Below, in pieces: positions 1-6,900 of a stretch of 13,776 bases of DNA; within the stretch, counting starts at the first letter, position 1; each line of letters starts with the position of its first letter. The translations under genes were made by a program, and so were the position numbers. The stretch lies in NCBI GenBank assembly GCA_021160785.1, contig JAGHBX010000593.1, positions 1 through 13,776 of the forward strand. The letters are read 5' to 3'. Origin of the DNA: Planctomycetota bacterium. GTDB lineage: Bacteria > Planctomycetota > Phycisphaerae > Sedimentisphaerales > Anaerohalosphaeraceae. Under the pieces are notes generated by a model. It saw only the letters and a list, made by a program, of their open reading frames with translations, was not told the origin of the DNA and did not search any database.

Positions 1-2
1 AA

Positions 3-923
3 TCCATAGGCCCGCTCGGCGACTACAAAATCCCCGACGAAGTCGATTTTAACCTCTGGTCCGGACCGGCGCCCTACACGACGCCGAAACTTACCCGCGA
101 GCGTTTCCACTACGACTGGCATTGGCAAAGACTCTACGGCAACGGCGACTCAGGCAACCAGGGTCCCCACCAGACCGATATCGCCAGATGGGGACTTGGC
201 ATCAACCGCCATCCCAACAGCGTCATCTGCTACGGCGGACGCCTCGGCTACCAGGCCGAACGCAATGATCCCAAGTACGTCGATGCAGGCGACACCGCCA
301 ACACCGAAATCGCCATTTACGATTACGGGGACAAGACCATGGTCTTCGAGACACGCGGCCTCGCTGTCGACAATCCCGCCGACGAAGAGATCAACAGGGT
401 CTTCGGCAGAAGAGGCAATAAGATCGGTGTCATTTTCTACGGCACGAAGGGCACGCTCGTCCAGCGATCCTATACCAACTGCTCGGCATACGACCTCAAG
501 GGCAACAAGATCAAGGACTTCAACGGCGGCGGAGACCACTTCGGCAACTTCGTAGAAGCCGTAAAATCCCGCGACGTCTCCAGCCTCAACTCCGACGCCT
601 TCCAGGGCCACCTCTCGGCGGCACTGGCGCACCTTGCCAACATCTGTTACTATATCGGAGAAGAAGACAAGGTCTCGATCTCCGAAGCCAAGGCGATTCT
701 GAGTAAGGTCGCCAGTCGCGACGATAATATGGCGACACTGGATCGGACCATTAAGCATTGGACGGAAAACGGTGTCGATCTGGACAAATATCCGATGGCG
801 ATGGGGCCGTTGCTGAAGTTCGATCCCAAAAAGGAAGTATTCACCAACAGCAACGCAGCCAACGCGATACTCCACCGCAAGTACCGCAAACCGTTCGTCT
901 GCCCCGTGGCAAAAAAGGTGTAG
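3..923 (+). CDS. Gfo/Idh/MocA-family oxidoreductase, C-terminal part (5' end outside window)
   Basis: The frame is open from the first bases to TAG at 921-923, giving 306 residues with no start in the window. The N-terminal Rossmann NAD(P)-binding domain is therefore not visible. What is seen is the substrate/C-terminal domain typical of bacterial Gfo/Idh/MocA proteins: FNLWSGPAP near the start, then a FHYDWHW stretch, then GNGDSGNQGPHQTDIARW. Such motifs recur in the many planctomycetal members of this family. The family usually oxidises or epimerises sugars and inositols with NAD(P)H; the substrate here cannot be told. No transmembrane segment is seen, and any Tat or Sec signal would lie upstream of the window. 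The downstream hairpin closes this transcription unit, so the gene is probably not co-transcribed with the creatininase-like gene, though a link in carbohydrate metabolism is plausible. Family assignment is firm; exact function is not. Confidence 0.88.
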   Translation, partial: SIGPLGDYKIPDEVDFNLWSGPAPYTTPKLTRERFHYDWHWQRLYGNGDSGNQGPHQTDIARWGLGINRHPNSVICYGGRLGYQAERNDPKYVDAGDTANTEIAIYDYGDKTMVFETRGLAVDNPADEEINRVFGRRGNKIGVIFYGTKGTLVQRSYTNCSAYDLKGNKIKDFNGGGDHFGNFVEAVKSRDVSSLNSDAFQGHLSAALAHLANICYYIGEEDKVSISEAKAILSKVASRDDNMATLDRTIKHWTENGVDLDKYPMAMGPLLKFDPKKEVFTNSNAANAILHRKYRKPFVCPVAKKV

Positions 924-977
924 CGGAGTTGGCGACCCAAAAGTAAGCGGGCCGAACCCCATTGTTTTCGTTTTGCA

Positions 978-1012
978 AAGCCCTGTAGGCTAACAGCTAC
1001 AGGGCTTTTTTC
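978..1012 (+). terminator. Rho-independent terminator after the oxidoreductase gene
   Basis: An 11-bp stem (AAGCCCTGTAG at 978-988 pairing with CTACAGGGCTT at 997-1007) has an 8-base loop and is followed at once by a long T-rich tract reaching about 1020. It lies 55 bp after the stop codon of the oxidoreductase and separates it from the next operon. Confidence 0.9.
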
Positions 1013-1074
1013 TTTTTTTTGCTGAAGCGACATCGGGCGGTTGTTGTTTTCCTGCATCGTAACATCCATTGCCC

Positions 1075-1103
1075 TTGCCTCAAACGGCAGGTTATCGTAT
1101 GAT
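1075..1103 (+). promoter_or_regulatory. Probable sigma70-type promoter for the creatininase/enolase/peptidase genes
   Basis: TTGCCT (1075-1080) and TATGAT (1098-1103) are separated by exactly 17 bp, matching -35 and -10 consensus at 4/6 and 5/6 positions. Transcription would begin near 1110, about 85 bases before the first start codon. A short perfect inverted repeat, GTAT-G-ATAC (1097-1105), overlaps the -10 and could be an operator half-site, but it is too short to assert. The site fits its context: downstream of a terminator and upstream of three tightly spaced genes. Confidence 0.5.
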
Positions 1104-1193
1104 ACATGATGTCGCAGGAAGGCGCAGGCGCGTCTTTTGGGTGATCGACAATCAGGCTCAGATCGAACGATTTGTATACAGGAGGATTTAATT

Positions 1194-2159
1194 ATGACTC
1201 GACGATTCGGACGACGCCGGTTTCTGGGCAGTGCGGCGGGTGCTGCCTTTCTTGGCTCGGTCTCCGGTGGAGAAGAAACATCCGCTGCCGACAGCCCCGC
1301 CGGGCGCCAGGTGCGTCTGGAGTTTCTGTGCCCCAAAGAGATCGAAGATGCACAGGCGGCTTGCGGCACGATCTTCCAGCCGCTTGGCACAATCGAATGG
1401 CACGGCGTGCATAATGTGGTGGGGGTCGATGCGGTAAAGGCCCATGCCCTTTGCGTGCGGGCCGCACAGCGGGGCGGAGGCGTTGTCTCGCCGGCACTGT
1501 ACGGCGGCGTCGGCGGCTTGAGCGAGCTGCATACCTTTGTGATGGAGCCGGAGAACTGCGTGTTTTCCAATCTGCTTCGTCCGTGGCTGGAGCAGCTTTG
1601 TCGCGAAATGGCCAGAAACGGGTTTCGGGCAATCATCATGCTCACCGGGCATTACGGCGCCGCCCAGCAGATAGTCGTCCGCGAAACCGCCGTTCGCATG
1701 AGTCGCGCCCTCGGGATTCCCGTGCTCGGAACGCCCGAGTACATGCTTGCCATAGATGTCAACTACACCGGCGACCACGCGGCGTGGGGAGAGACGTCGC
1801 TGATGATGCACCTTTATCCCGATACCGTCGACCTGTCGCGGCTCGGCGATCCCCCGCACCAGGGTGTCGGCGGGCGCGATCCGAGAGAGTCCTCCGCCAA
1901 AGACGGTAAGCTTCTTACCGAAACCATCGTCTCGCGATTAGCGACGCTTGCAAAGAACATGCCCGGCTGGGATCACAAGAAACTCGATCGCTTCGTCGAT
2001 GCCGAGGCGGCGATGGTTGCCCGTCAACTGTCAGCGCCGCGAGGAAAAGGCAATCTCTGGACCGCATGGAAGAATATCGGCAGTGCGATGCGAGGCTACG
2101 GAGAGCAATTAGCGGCAGAACGTTTCGAAGATATCAAGGCTTCCGTTGCGAAATTGTAG
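1194..2159 (+). CDS. Tat-exported creatininase-family amidohydrolase
   Basis: This 321-residue protein starts at ATG 1194, just after a clear GGAGG ribosome site (1181-1185). A longer in-frame ORF upstream lacks any such site. Residues 3-25 hold a twin-arginine export signal (RRRFLG at 7-12, then a hydrophobic Ala/Gly stretch), so the enzyme probably acts outside the cytoplasm. The mature part has creatininase-family metal-binding features: E68 and H70 in GTIEWHG, D79 in VGVD, H153 in LTGHYGAAQ, and E200 in the HAAWGETSLM segment. The family (COG1402) are binuclear metal amidohydrolases acting on creatinine, formamides and similar C-N bonds. The usual NGHGGN signature is altered to TGHYGAA, so the substrate probably differs from the named members. 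The next gene follows after 47 bp, also with a Tat signal, suggesting one operon and a shared compartment. Family sure; reaction unknown. Confidence 0.87.
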   Translation: MTRRFGRRRFLGSAAGAAFLGSVSGGEETSAADSPAGRQVRLEFLCPKEIEDAQAACGTIFQPLGTIEWHGVHNVVGVDAVKAHALCVRAAQRGGGVVSPALYGGVGGLSELHTFVMEPENCVFSNLLRPWLEQLCREMARNGFRAIIMLTGHYGAAQQIVVRETAVRMSRALGIPVLGTPEYMLAIDVNYTGDHAAWGETSLMMHLYPDTVDLSRLGDPPHQGVGGRDPRESSAKDGKLLTETIVSRLATLAKNMPGWDHKKLDRFVDAEAAMVARQLSAPRGKGNLWTAWKNIGSAMRGYGEQLAAERFEDIKASVAKL

Positions 2160-2206
2160 CCAACGGCATGAAGTTCAAACAACGACAATAAAAGAGGGAG
2201 GTTGAG

Positions 2207-3406
2207 ATGGACAGGCGTATTGGCAGGCGGAATTTTCTGTTGGGTGTTGGGGCGGCGGGCGTCGCTGCATCTGTTCCGGCATCGCATGCGACAGCATTTG
2301 GCGCCACTGCCCCAGGCGCGGAAAACCTGAAAGTCAGCAGCGTTGAGATGCTGCAGCTTACCGGTAAGAACGGGCGAAAGGCCCTGTATTTGAAGATCGG
2401 CGCCGACGCAGGCCTTGAAGGATTGTACGGCCCTGTCGACGAGATCGCTGCGATAATGGTGGATCGAATCTTCAAGCGGCGTCTGATCGGGCAAAATCCC
2501 CTGTCCGGCGAAGCATACTGGGACCGCATGTTCCGAGCCGACCGCCATTCGCGCGGAAGTCACTACATCATGGGCCTAAGCGCCGTGGACAACGCACTCT
2601 GGGACCTTCGCGGAAAATTCAGCCAACTACCGGTGTACCGCCTCCTGGGCGGGTCGCGCGACAAAGTCAGGGCGTATGCCAGTTGCCTCGGTTTTTCGCA
2701 GGAGCCGAATGCTTTGCAGGCAAAGGCTAAGGAACTGACCAAAGAAGGCTATCGGCACCAGAAGTGGTTTGTGCGCAGTCGCGGCCCCAAAGACGGACCC
2801 GAGGGTGTCGCCAAAGATGTCGAGGTTGTTCGCCTGCTGCGGGAGGCGGTGGGCGACGGTGTGGACCTGATGTTTGACGCTTTCTGGCAGTGGGACCTCA
2901 ATTACGCCCTTGCCTGGTCCAGACGCGCCGAGAAATACAATCCGCGCTGGATCGAAGAGCCGTTCCAGTCGGCTAACCTCGACGCCTTTATCGAGTTCAG
3001 TCGCGAGACGTCGATCCCCGTGGCGACGGGCGAGCACTTCTACGGCCGATGGGATGTGCACAAGTTCCTCAAAAACGATGCGATCATGGTCGTACAGGCC
3101 GATCCGGAATGGTGCGGCGGCGTGAGCGAACTGATCAAGATATGCACACTGGCGTCAGTGCACGGCGTCAATGTGATCCCGCACGGGCACAGTCTGCACG
3201 CGGCAATGCACGTCGTCGCCAGCCGACCGGTCGAAGTCTGCCCCCTTGTCGAGTACCTTATCCAGAAAATGTCAAATTACTACTATTTCGAAAAACACGC
3301 ACCCCAACCGGTGGACGGAATGATACAGCTACCCGACAGACCGGGCTTCGGCATCGAACTCGACGAATCCAAAATAAAAGACACAAAGGTCATGACCTGG
3401 ACCTGA
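2207..3406 (+). CDS. Tat-exported enolase-superfamily enzyme, rhamnonate dehydratase-like
   Basis: This 399-residue protein has its ATG a few bases after a GGGAGG ribosome site. The N-terminus has a twin-arginine signal (RRNFLLG at 7-13, then an Ala/Gly/Val-rich stretch). The rest is a mandelate racemase/muconate lactonizing-type fold. The three metal ligands are visible at beta-strand ends: D224 (LMFDAFW), E250 (WIEEPF) and E276 (ATGEH). A catalytic His-Asp pair is likely formed by H326 (IPHGHS) and D299 (QADPEWCGG). At the second strand the expected KxK is replaced by HQKWF (K186). The C-terminal run of motifs (WIEE, TGEH, WCGGV, PHG, PGFGIEL) resembles L-rhamnonate dehydratase as I remember it, so a sugar-acid dehydratase is the best guess. 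Other acid-sugar substrates are equally possible. It sits 47 bp after the creatininase-like gene and 47 bp before the peptidase gene, apparently in one operon. Confidence 0.87.
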   Translation: MDRRIGRRNFLLGVGAAGVAASVPASHATAFGATAPGAENLKVSSVEMLQLTGKNGRKALYLKIGADAGLEGLYGPVDEIAAIMVDRIFKRRLIGQNPLSGEAYWDRMFRADRHSRGSHYIMGLSAVDNALWDLRGKFSQLPVYRLLGGSRDKVRAYASCLGFSQEPNALQAKAKELTKEGYRHQKWFVRSRGPKDGPEGVAKDVEVVRLLREAVGDGVDLMFDAFWQWDLNYALAWSRRAEKYNPRWIEEPFQSANLDAFIEFSRETSIPVATGEHFYGRWDVHKFLKNDAIMVVQADPEWCGGVSELIKICTLASVHGVNVIPHGHSLHAAMHVVASRPVEVCPLVEYLIQKMSNYYYFEKHAPQPVDGMIQLPDRPGFGIELDESKIKDTKVMTWT

Positions 3407-3453
3407 TCTAAATGGAAAATGAACAGCACTTTTTGCAAAGGACATAAAATCAC

Positions 3454-5184
3454 ATGAAAAAACGAATCCTTTTATCATTGGCGGCTCTGTTTTTCTGCTC
3501 GACGACAATCATCAAGGCCGCCGCTGGGACACCCGAAGAAATCGAGTCATGGTGGAAGGCTGGTAAGACACTACCGCTGGAAACGACGGCAAAGTATCCC
3601 TTTAAGGAACTGAGGATCACAAACGACACAGGGGTTAATGTCCTCATCGATATGGCCCACAAGTGCGACTTCTTTACTCTCTGGAATCTGGGCAGGCAGT
3701 TGAACAGCCGCGGCATCCGAACGGTGGGCAGTCATGCAACGCTCGATTCGGTGCTGACGCCGGGTTCGCCGTGTCGTGTGCGAATCCCCGTTGCTTCCGG
3801 CGTGTACCCCTTTGCGTGGTGGCCGGCTGCAAAATTCAATGTCGTATTGACGGAGGGCGCGGCGCATTATCCCGGCTACATCGCCGAAGAGCGCCGGGCG
3901 TTGAAGAAGTTCATCTCGGGCGGCGGCGGATTGATCGTCTCCGGATCACGCATCACCGACAGCAAGACCGCCGATGAGTGGTCGCTAAATACCATGCTCG
4001 CAGAGTATGACGCGGCCGTCCTTGCCGGCACTGAGGTCTATGAAGGGCGAAGATGGGCCAGGCTCAAGGTCAGCGCCGATTGGGAGATTGTCCTTAAGGG
4101 CAAAAACGGCAACCCCGTCTATGCGCAGCGCAAGTACGGCAATGGTCGGATAGCACTTATAGCTTCCTCCGGGCTGTACCGTTTCGACCGCAAGGACAAA
4201 GAGGACACACGCAAAAAGACCGGGTTCCTGGCGGACGTCGTCAAGTGGGCTGCCGCCGGTTCACCGCCCGTCGGAGGGGAGGCGCGTTTCCCAACAGCCA
4301 GGTCAAGCGGCGGAGGCATCTATCCGGAGTCCGAAAAACGACTTGACGGCATTGTCTGTTTCTACAGCAAGAACCAGACGCCGGAGCTTCTTGAGACGAT
4401 GAGCACAGACTTCCCCGCGATTACGCAGGACTTGTATGCGTGGCTGCCCTCGCCGAAGCCGGATCAGCCGATGTACCTGATCCTGTGCAGCGGCAGCGGC
4501 GGCGGATGGGCGGTCAATGCCTATCTGCCGAAAGAAGCCTCGACGATTTCGACCAGCCCCAACGGAATCCGCAGCATCTTCGGTCATGAGCAGGCCCATA
4601 CAATGTCGGGACCGTGCCGGGCTGCAAATCATCCTTTCGGCGGAAACCAGGGGGAGGAGCACGCCGGCTGGTTCCAGGGCAAGATCAATGCAAAGTACAA
4701 CGGCGACACCGGGCCCAACCGCCGATGCAACCAGGTATTCATCAAAGGATACGACGGGAGCCGGAAGACACCTGAGCAGATTTTCAAGAAAGCAAATCTT
4801 GAGAAATGGCGAACCGGGCACGATCGGCTGATGATCTGGTACACCTGGCAGAAGCTGGACGACCGATACGGGCCGACCTGGTATCCGCGATGGCGGTGGG
4901 TGCAGGCCAATCGCTGGAAGAACGATCCCGACCGCAAACTGACGTGGGAAGAGGCGATCGAAGATATGAGTATCGCCGTCGGCGAGGACCTTTTTGGCTT
5001 CTTCGCCAAAACCGGCAAAAAGCTGAGCCGCCAGAGATTCGAGAAAGCAACATTCATGGGCAAGACCATGATCCTGCCCGTCGCCCCGATAGAGCCGACC
5101 CCGCCGGGCAATGTATGCCTGGATCCGATCACCGACTATACAAAACCCATTACGACAAAACGGCCCGCGGACGCAGGCTACTGA
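3454..5184 (+). CDS. Secreted HExxH zinc metallopeptidase, M60-like, with N-terminal GATase-like domain
   Basis: This 576-residue protein has a Sec signal peptide (MKKR, hydrophobic core 5-20, likely cleavage near the Ala run at 22-24). An AAAGGA ribosome site lies about 12 bases upstream. Residues about 45-270 look like a Rossmann-type glutamine-amidotransferase/ThuA-like domain (VLIDMAHKCDFFTLWNLG, then the SGGGGLIVSG loop, then YGNGRIALI). The C-terminal half carries the zinc site HEQAH (H378, E379, H382); E401 or E402 in GEEHAGWF, 18-19 residues on, is a plausible third ligand. That spacing fits the HExxH-x(8-24)-E pattern of peptidase family M60, whose known members cut mucin-like O-glycoproteins. 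Tryptophan-rich segments follow (about 450-490). Zincin type is secure; M60 membership is likely but not proved. As the last gene after two exported catabolic enzymes, it may liberate their substrates. Confidence 0.72.
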   Translation: MKKRILLSLAALFFCSTTIIKAAAGTPEEIESWWKAGKTLPLETTAKYPFKELRITNDTGVNVLIDMAHKCDFFTLWNLGRQLNSRGIRTVGSHATLDSVLTPGSPCRVRIPVASGVYPFAWWPAAKFNVVLTEGAAHYPGYIAEERRALKKFISGGGGLIVSGSRITDSKTADEWSLNTMLAEYDAAVLAGTEVYEGRRWARLKVSADWEIVLKGKNGNPVYAQRKYGNGRIALIASSGLYRFDRKDKEDTRKKTGFLADVVKWAAAGSPPVGGEARFPTARSSGGGIYPESEKRLDGIVCFYSKNQTPELLETMSTDFPAITQDLYAWLPSPKPDQPMYLILCSGSGGGWAVNAYLPKEASTISTSPNGIRSIFGHEQAHTMSGPCRAANHPFGGNQGEEHAGWFQGKINAKYNGDTGPNRRCNQVFIKGYDGSRKTPEQIFKKANLEKWRTGHDRLMIWYTWQKLDDRYGPTWYPRWRWVQANRWKNDPDRKLTWEEAIEDMSIAVGEDLFGFFAKTGKKLSRQRFEKATFMGKTMILPVAPIEPTPPGNVCLDPITDYTKPITTKRPADAGY

Positions 5185-5223
5185 TTCGCAGCAGCGGGCA
5201 AGATTGGGCTGCAGACTATTCAA

Positions 5224-5250
5224 TTGACACTGAATCAAGGATGGTATAGA
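5224..5250 (+). promoter_or_regulatory. Weak candidate promoter ahead of the broken Rh gene
   Basis: A perfect -35 hexamer TTGACA (5224-5229) is followed, after a short 15-bp spacer, by TATAGA (5245-5250) preceded by TGG, an extended -10 arrangement. The spacer is below the usual 16-18 bp and the next start codon is about 210 bases away, so this may be chance. The gene-free stretch 5185-5461 shows no other clear promoter. Confidence 0.25.
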
Positions 5251-5353
5251 CTCCGAACGCAAAGAGTAGTCGATTAACCTCCAACTACAGCAGGCACAAG
5301 GCTCAGCCTCGATGTATCGGAATAGCTGAATAAATATACCCTTCAGGGTAGTA

Positions 5354-5415
5354 AATTCCCGCGAGTGGAGCTTAGTTATTGTTGTAAAGCTCTTACCCGC
5401 GTACAGACGGGAATT
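5354..5415 (+). other. Nested inverted repeats in the leader upstream of the broken Rh gene
   Basis: AATTCCCG (5354-5361) pairs with CGGGAATT (5408-5415). Inside it GAGCTT (5368-5373) pairs with AAGCTC (5387-5392), so the leader RNA could fold into a two-part stem with an internal bulge. There is no T-tract after it, so it is not a standard terminator. It resembles no riboswitch I can name. It ends 46 bases before the first start codon of the Rh remnant. Confidence 0.3.
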
Positions 5416-5461
5416 GGCAATTGCGAGCAGTATGCAAATAATGTTATATGGGAAATGTCCA

Positions 5462-5875
5462 ATGAGATCAGATGTAAGGTGTGTATTAACGATGGTAATG
5501 GCTGCGGCAATGTTGGTATTGGCCGGCAGCCAGACAGTATAGGCAGAAGCCGGAGCACTCACCCTGGAAGCCGGCTCCCATGTAGAGTCGCAAACTTCGC
5601 TGCTGACAGAAGTGGTGGATGTCCAAAGGTACAATCGCAGTATCCATATCATGGTGATGCTGTTAGGAGGATTCGGTTTCTTAATGGTCTTTGTCAAGAA
5701 GTACGGTCTTTCGGCCGTCACCGCGACATACCTGCTGGTAAGCACCGCCATCCCGCTTTACATGCTCATAAAGAGTTGGGGCATCTTCGACGAGGCGGGG
5801 CATATTGATATTGAAAAATTGATTCTGGCCGAGTTTTTGCGCCGCATTAGTCCAGCCGGCCCTGGTTCCAAATGA
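5462..5875 (+). pseudogene. Rh-type ammonium transporter, 5' fragment (amber stop, frameshift)
   Basis: Reading from ATG 5462 gives MRSDVRCVLTMVMAAAMLVL, a good signal peptide, then an in-frame TAG at 5540-5542 just where cleavage would be expected. The same frame then continues through QRYNRSIHIMVMLLGGFGFL and VFVKKYGLSAVTATYLLVST. This matches the early membrane segments of Rh glycoproteins (IHVMxFxGFGFLM, then the RYGFSAVGFNFLL region). A shorter open stretch begins at ATG 5612. The match runs to EKLILAEF, where the T-run 5834-5838 appears one base too long: removing one T gives AEFCAALV, as expected from Rh ADFCxAxV. As written, the frame is lost and ends at TGA 5873-5875. Rh proteins conduct ammonia or carbon dioxide across the inner membrane. 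This copy cannot make one, and the region after AEFCAALV is missing. Confidence 0.75.
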
Positions 5876-6339
5876 CGGCGATAAATGTCATACTTGCCTT
5901 ATCCGGTGCAACTTTGGCAACTTACTTCGCATCGGTTGCCCTGCGGGGTAAGGTTTGTATCGCCGATATTGCTAACGCCGCCTTAGCCGGTGGCGTTGCG
6001 ATCGGTTCGACATGCGATATCGCAAGCCCGACAATTGCTTTTATTATTGGTGTGCTGGCGGGCGCATTGTCAACATTCGGCTTTGCCGTTATCCAGGATA
6101 AATTGCAGAAACTGGTAAAGGGCATCGACACATGCGGCGTCATGTACCTCCACGGCCTGCCCGGCCTGCTCGGCGGCATCGCCGCTGTATTCGTTGTCAA
6201 GGGCATCGTATCGACACAGTTTGCAGGCATCGCAATAACAGTAGTAATTGCCGTCCTCGCCGGCTTCATTGCAGGAAAAGTCCTGTCGTTATTCGGCAGA
6301 AGAACCGAGCCATACCTGGATTCCGAAGAAACCGCATAA
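5872..6339 (+). pseudogene. Rh-type ammonium transporter, 3' fragment (open reading frame of 155 residues)
   Basis: The open frame from ATG 5872 overlaps the TGA of the upstream fragment but is in a different frame. Homology to Rh proteins begins at about 5866 (QMTAINVIL, compare QHRAAINTYxSL). It runs through NAALAGGVAIG, FIIGVLAGALSTFGF and DTCGVMYLHGLPGLLGG, the last holding the second conserved pore histidine. The protein then ends with two hydrophobic segments and a short polar tail (FGRRTEPYLDSEETA). Compared with a full Rh protein, about 100-110 residues are missing between the two fragments, including the segment with the first pore histidine. About four to five membrane segments remain. 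It might still be translated, but transport is not expected. No terminator is seen after the stop codon. Confidence 0.75.
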
Positions 6340-6398
6340 TTCCTTTCACTACCTAAAGCCGCTATTTCAAAACACCGAATAAGGTTGCAGGTATTTAG

Positions 6399-6591
6399 CC
6401 CAAGTTCGACAGTTAGGTGGTAAAAAGACGGTTTTTGATATCGCCAAGGCAATAAGTCTTCACTACATCGCATTCCGGGAACATTCATCGCAATAGCAAA
6501 AACGCAACCCACGTCACCGCCCAAAAAACGCTATGCAATCAGAAATGTAAACCAAAAAAAGTTGGAAAATTATTTAACTGTCGAACTTGGG
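6399..6591. repeat. 193-bp stretch bounded by 17-bp perfect inverted repeats (possible MITE or IS remnant)
   Basis: CCCAAGTTCGACAGTTA at 6399-6415 is the exact reverse complement of TAACTGTCGAACTTGGG at 6575-6591. Terminal repeats of this length around a 193-bp AT-rich, gene-free core look like a miniature transposable element or the two ends of a deleted insertion sequence. No convincing target-site duplication is visible (TAG occurs on both sides but offset by one base), and no transposase is recognised inside. It lies directly after the decayed Rh gene, which fits a decaying intergenic region. The alternative is a regulatory dyad, but the 159-bp separation makes that unlikely. Confidence 0.55.
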
Positions 6592-6833
6592 GTAGCGATT
6601 TATGAATCCGACAGGTTGGTTTACATCGGAGTAGCTCGTTTTTTACATGTTCCATTTTTCTTCAACCTTTTTCCCAAAGTGCCCCACTACCAAATGGATG
6701 GTGTAAAAATGCTGTGTGGATGTATAGGATTCTAACATCGGCGTGAGGGCTGACACCGAGAGCAATCTATGTTTTTAGCGTTTTTTAGCGCAGAATTGGG
6801 CGTGACAGGGCAAAAATGGCAAAATGTGGCTCT

Positions 6834-6850
6834 TTGGCACGGTCATTGCT
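6834..6850 (+). promoter_or_regulatory. Sigma54 (RpoN) promoter of the flagellar operon
   Basis: TTGGCACGGTCATTGCT matches the sigma54 consensus YTGGCACGRNNNTTGCW at every defined base, with the invariant GG (6836-6837) and GC (6848-6849) exactly 10 bp apart. Transcription would start near 6861, giving a leader of about 40 bases before the flgB ATG at 6901. Flagellar rod, hook and basal-body genes are commonly under sigma54 in bacteria, with an enhancer-binding activator. I could not identify an upstream activator site. Confidence 0.88.
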
Positions 6851-6900
6851 TCTTTTTTGCATCAGGACGGGTATTGTGTGCGGAAAAAGAAAGGTATGAG

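Noticed and set aside
150..962. 270-residue open frame on the minus strand
   Set aside because: It is entirely antisense to the Gfo/Idh/MocA gene, which has clear family motifs; no ribosome site or family resemblance is seen on the minus strand.
4303..5751. 482-residue open frame on the minus strand
   Set aside because: It is antisense to the peptidase gene for most of its length, has no ribosome site or recognisable motif, and its tail runs through the decayed Rh leader. It is explained by high-GC antisense openness.
6545..6626. 10-bp inverted repeat ATGTAAACCA (6545-6554) / TGGTTTACAT (6617-6626) straddling the right terminal repeat
   Set aside because: It is too short and widely spaced to assign a role; it may be part of the same mobile remnant but does not strengthen the case.
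6440..6735. Open frame on the plus strand running through the right inverted repeat and ending at TAA 6733-6735
   Set aside because: It has no ATG start until near its end, no ribosome site and no recognisable protein; it could be a transposase remnant but the evidence is too thin to annotate.
6771..6790. Short direct repeat GTTTTTAGC / GTTTTTTAGC
   Set aside because: It is only two imperfect copies of about 10 bases in AT-rich DNA upstream of the promoter, easily chance.
6769..6900. Upstream in-frame extension of flgB
   Set aside because: It contains the sigma54 promoter and predicted transcript start, lacks family similarity, and the ATG at 6901 has a proper ribosome site and gives normal length.
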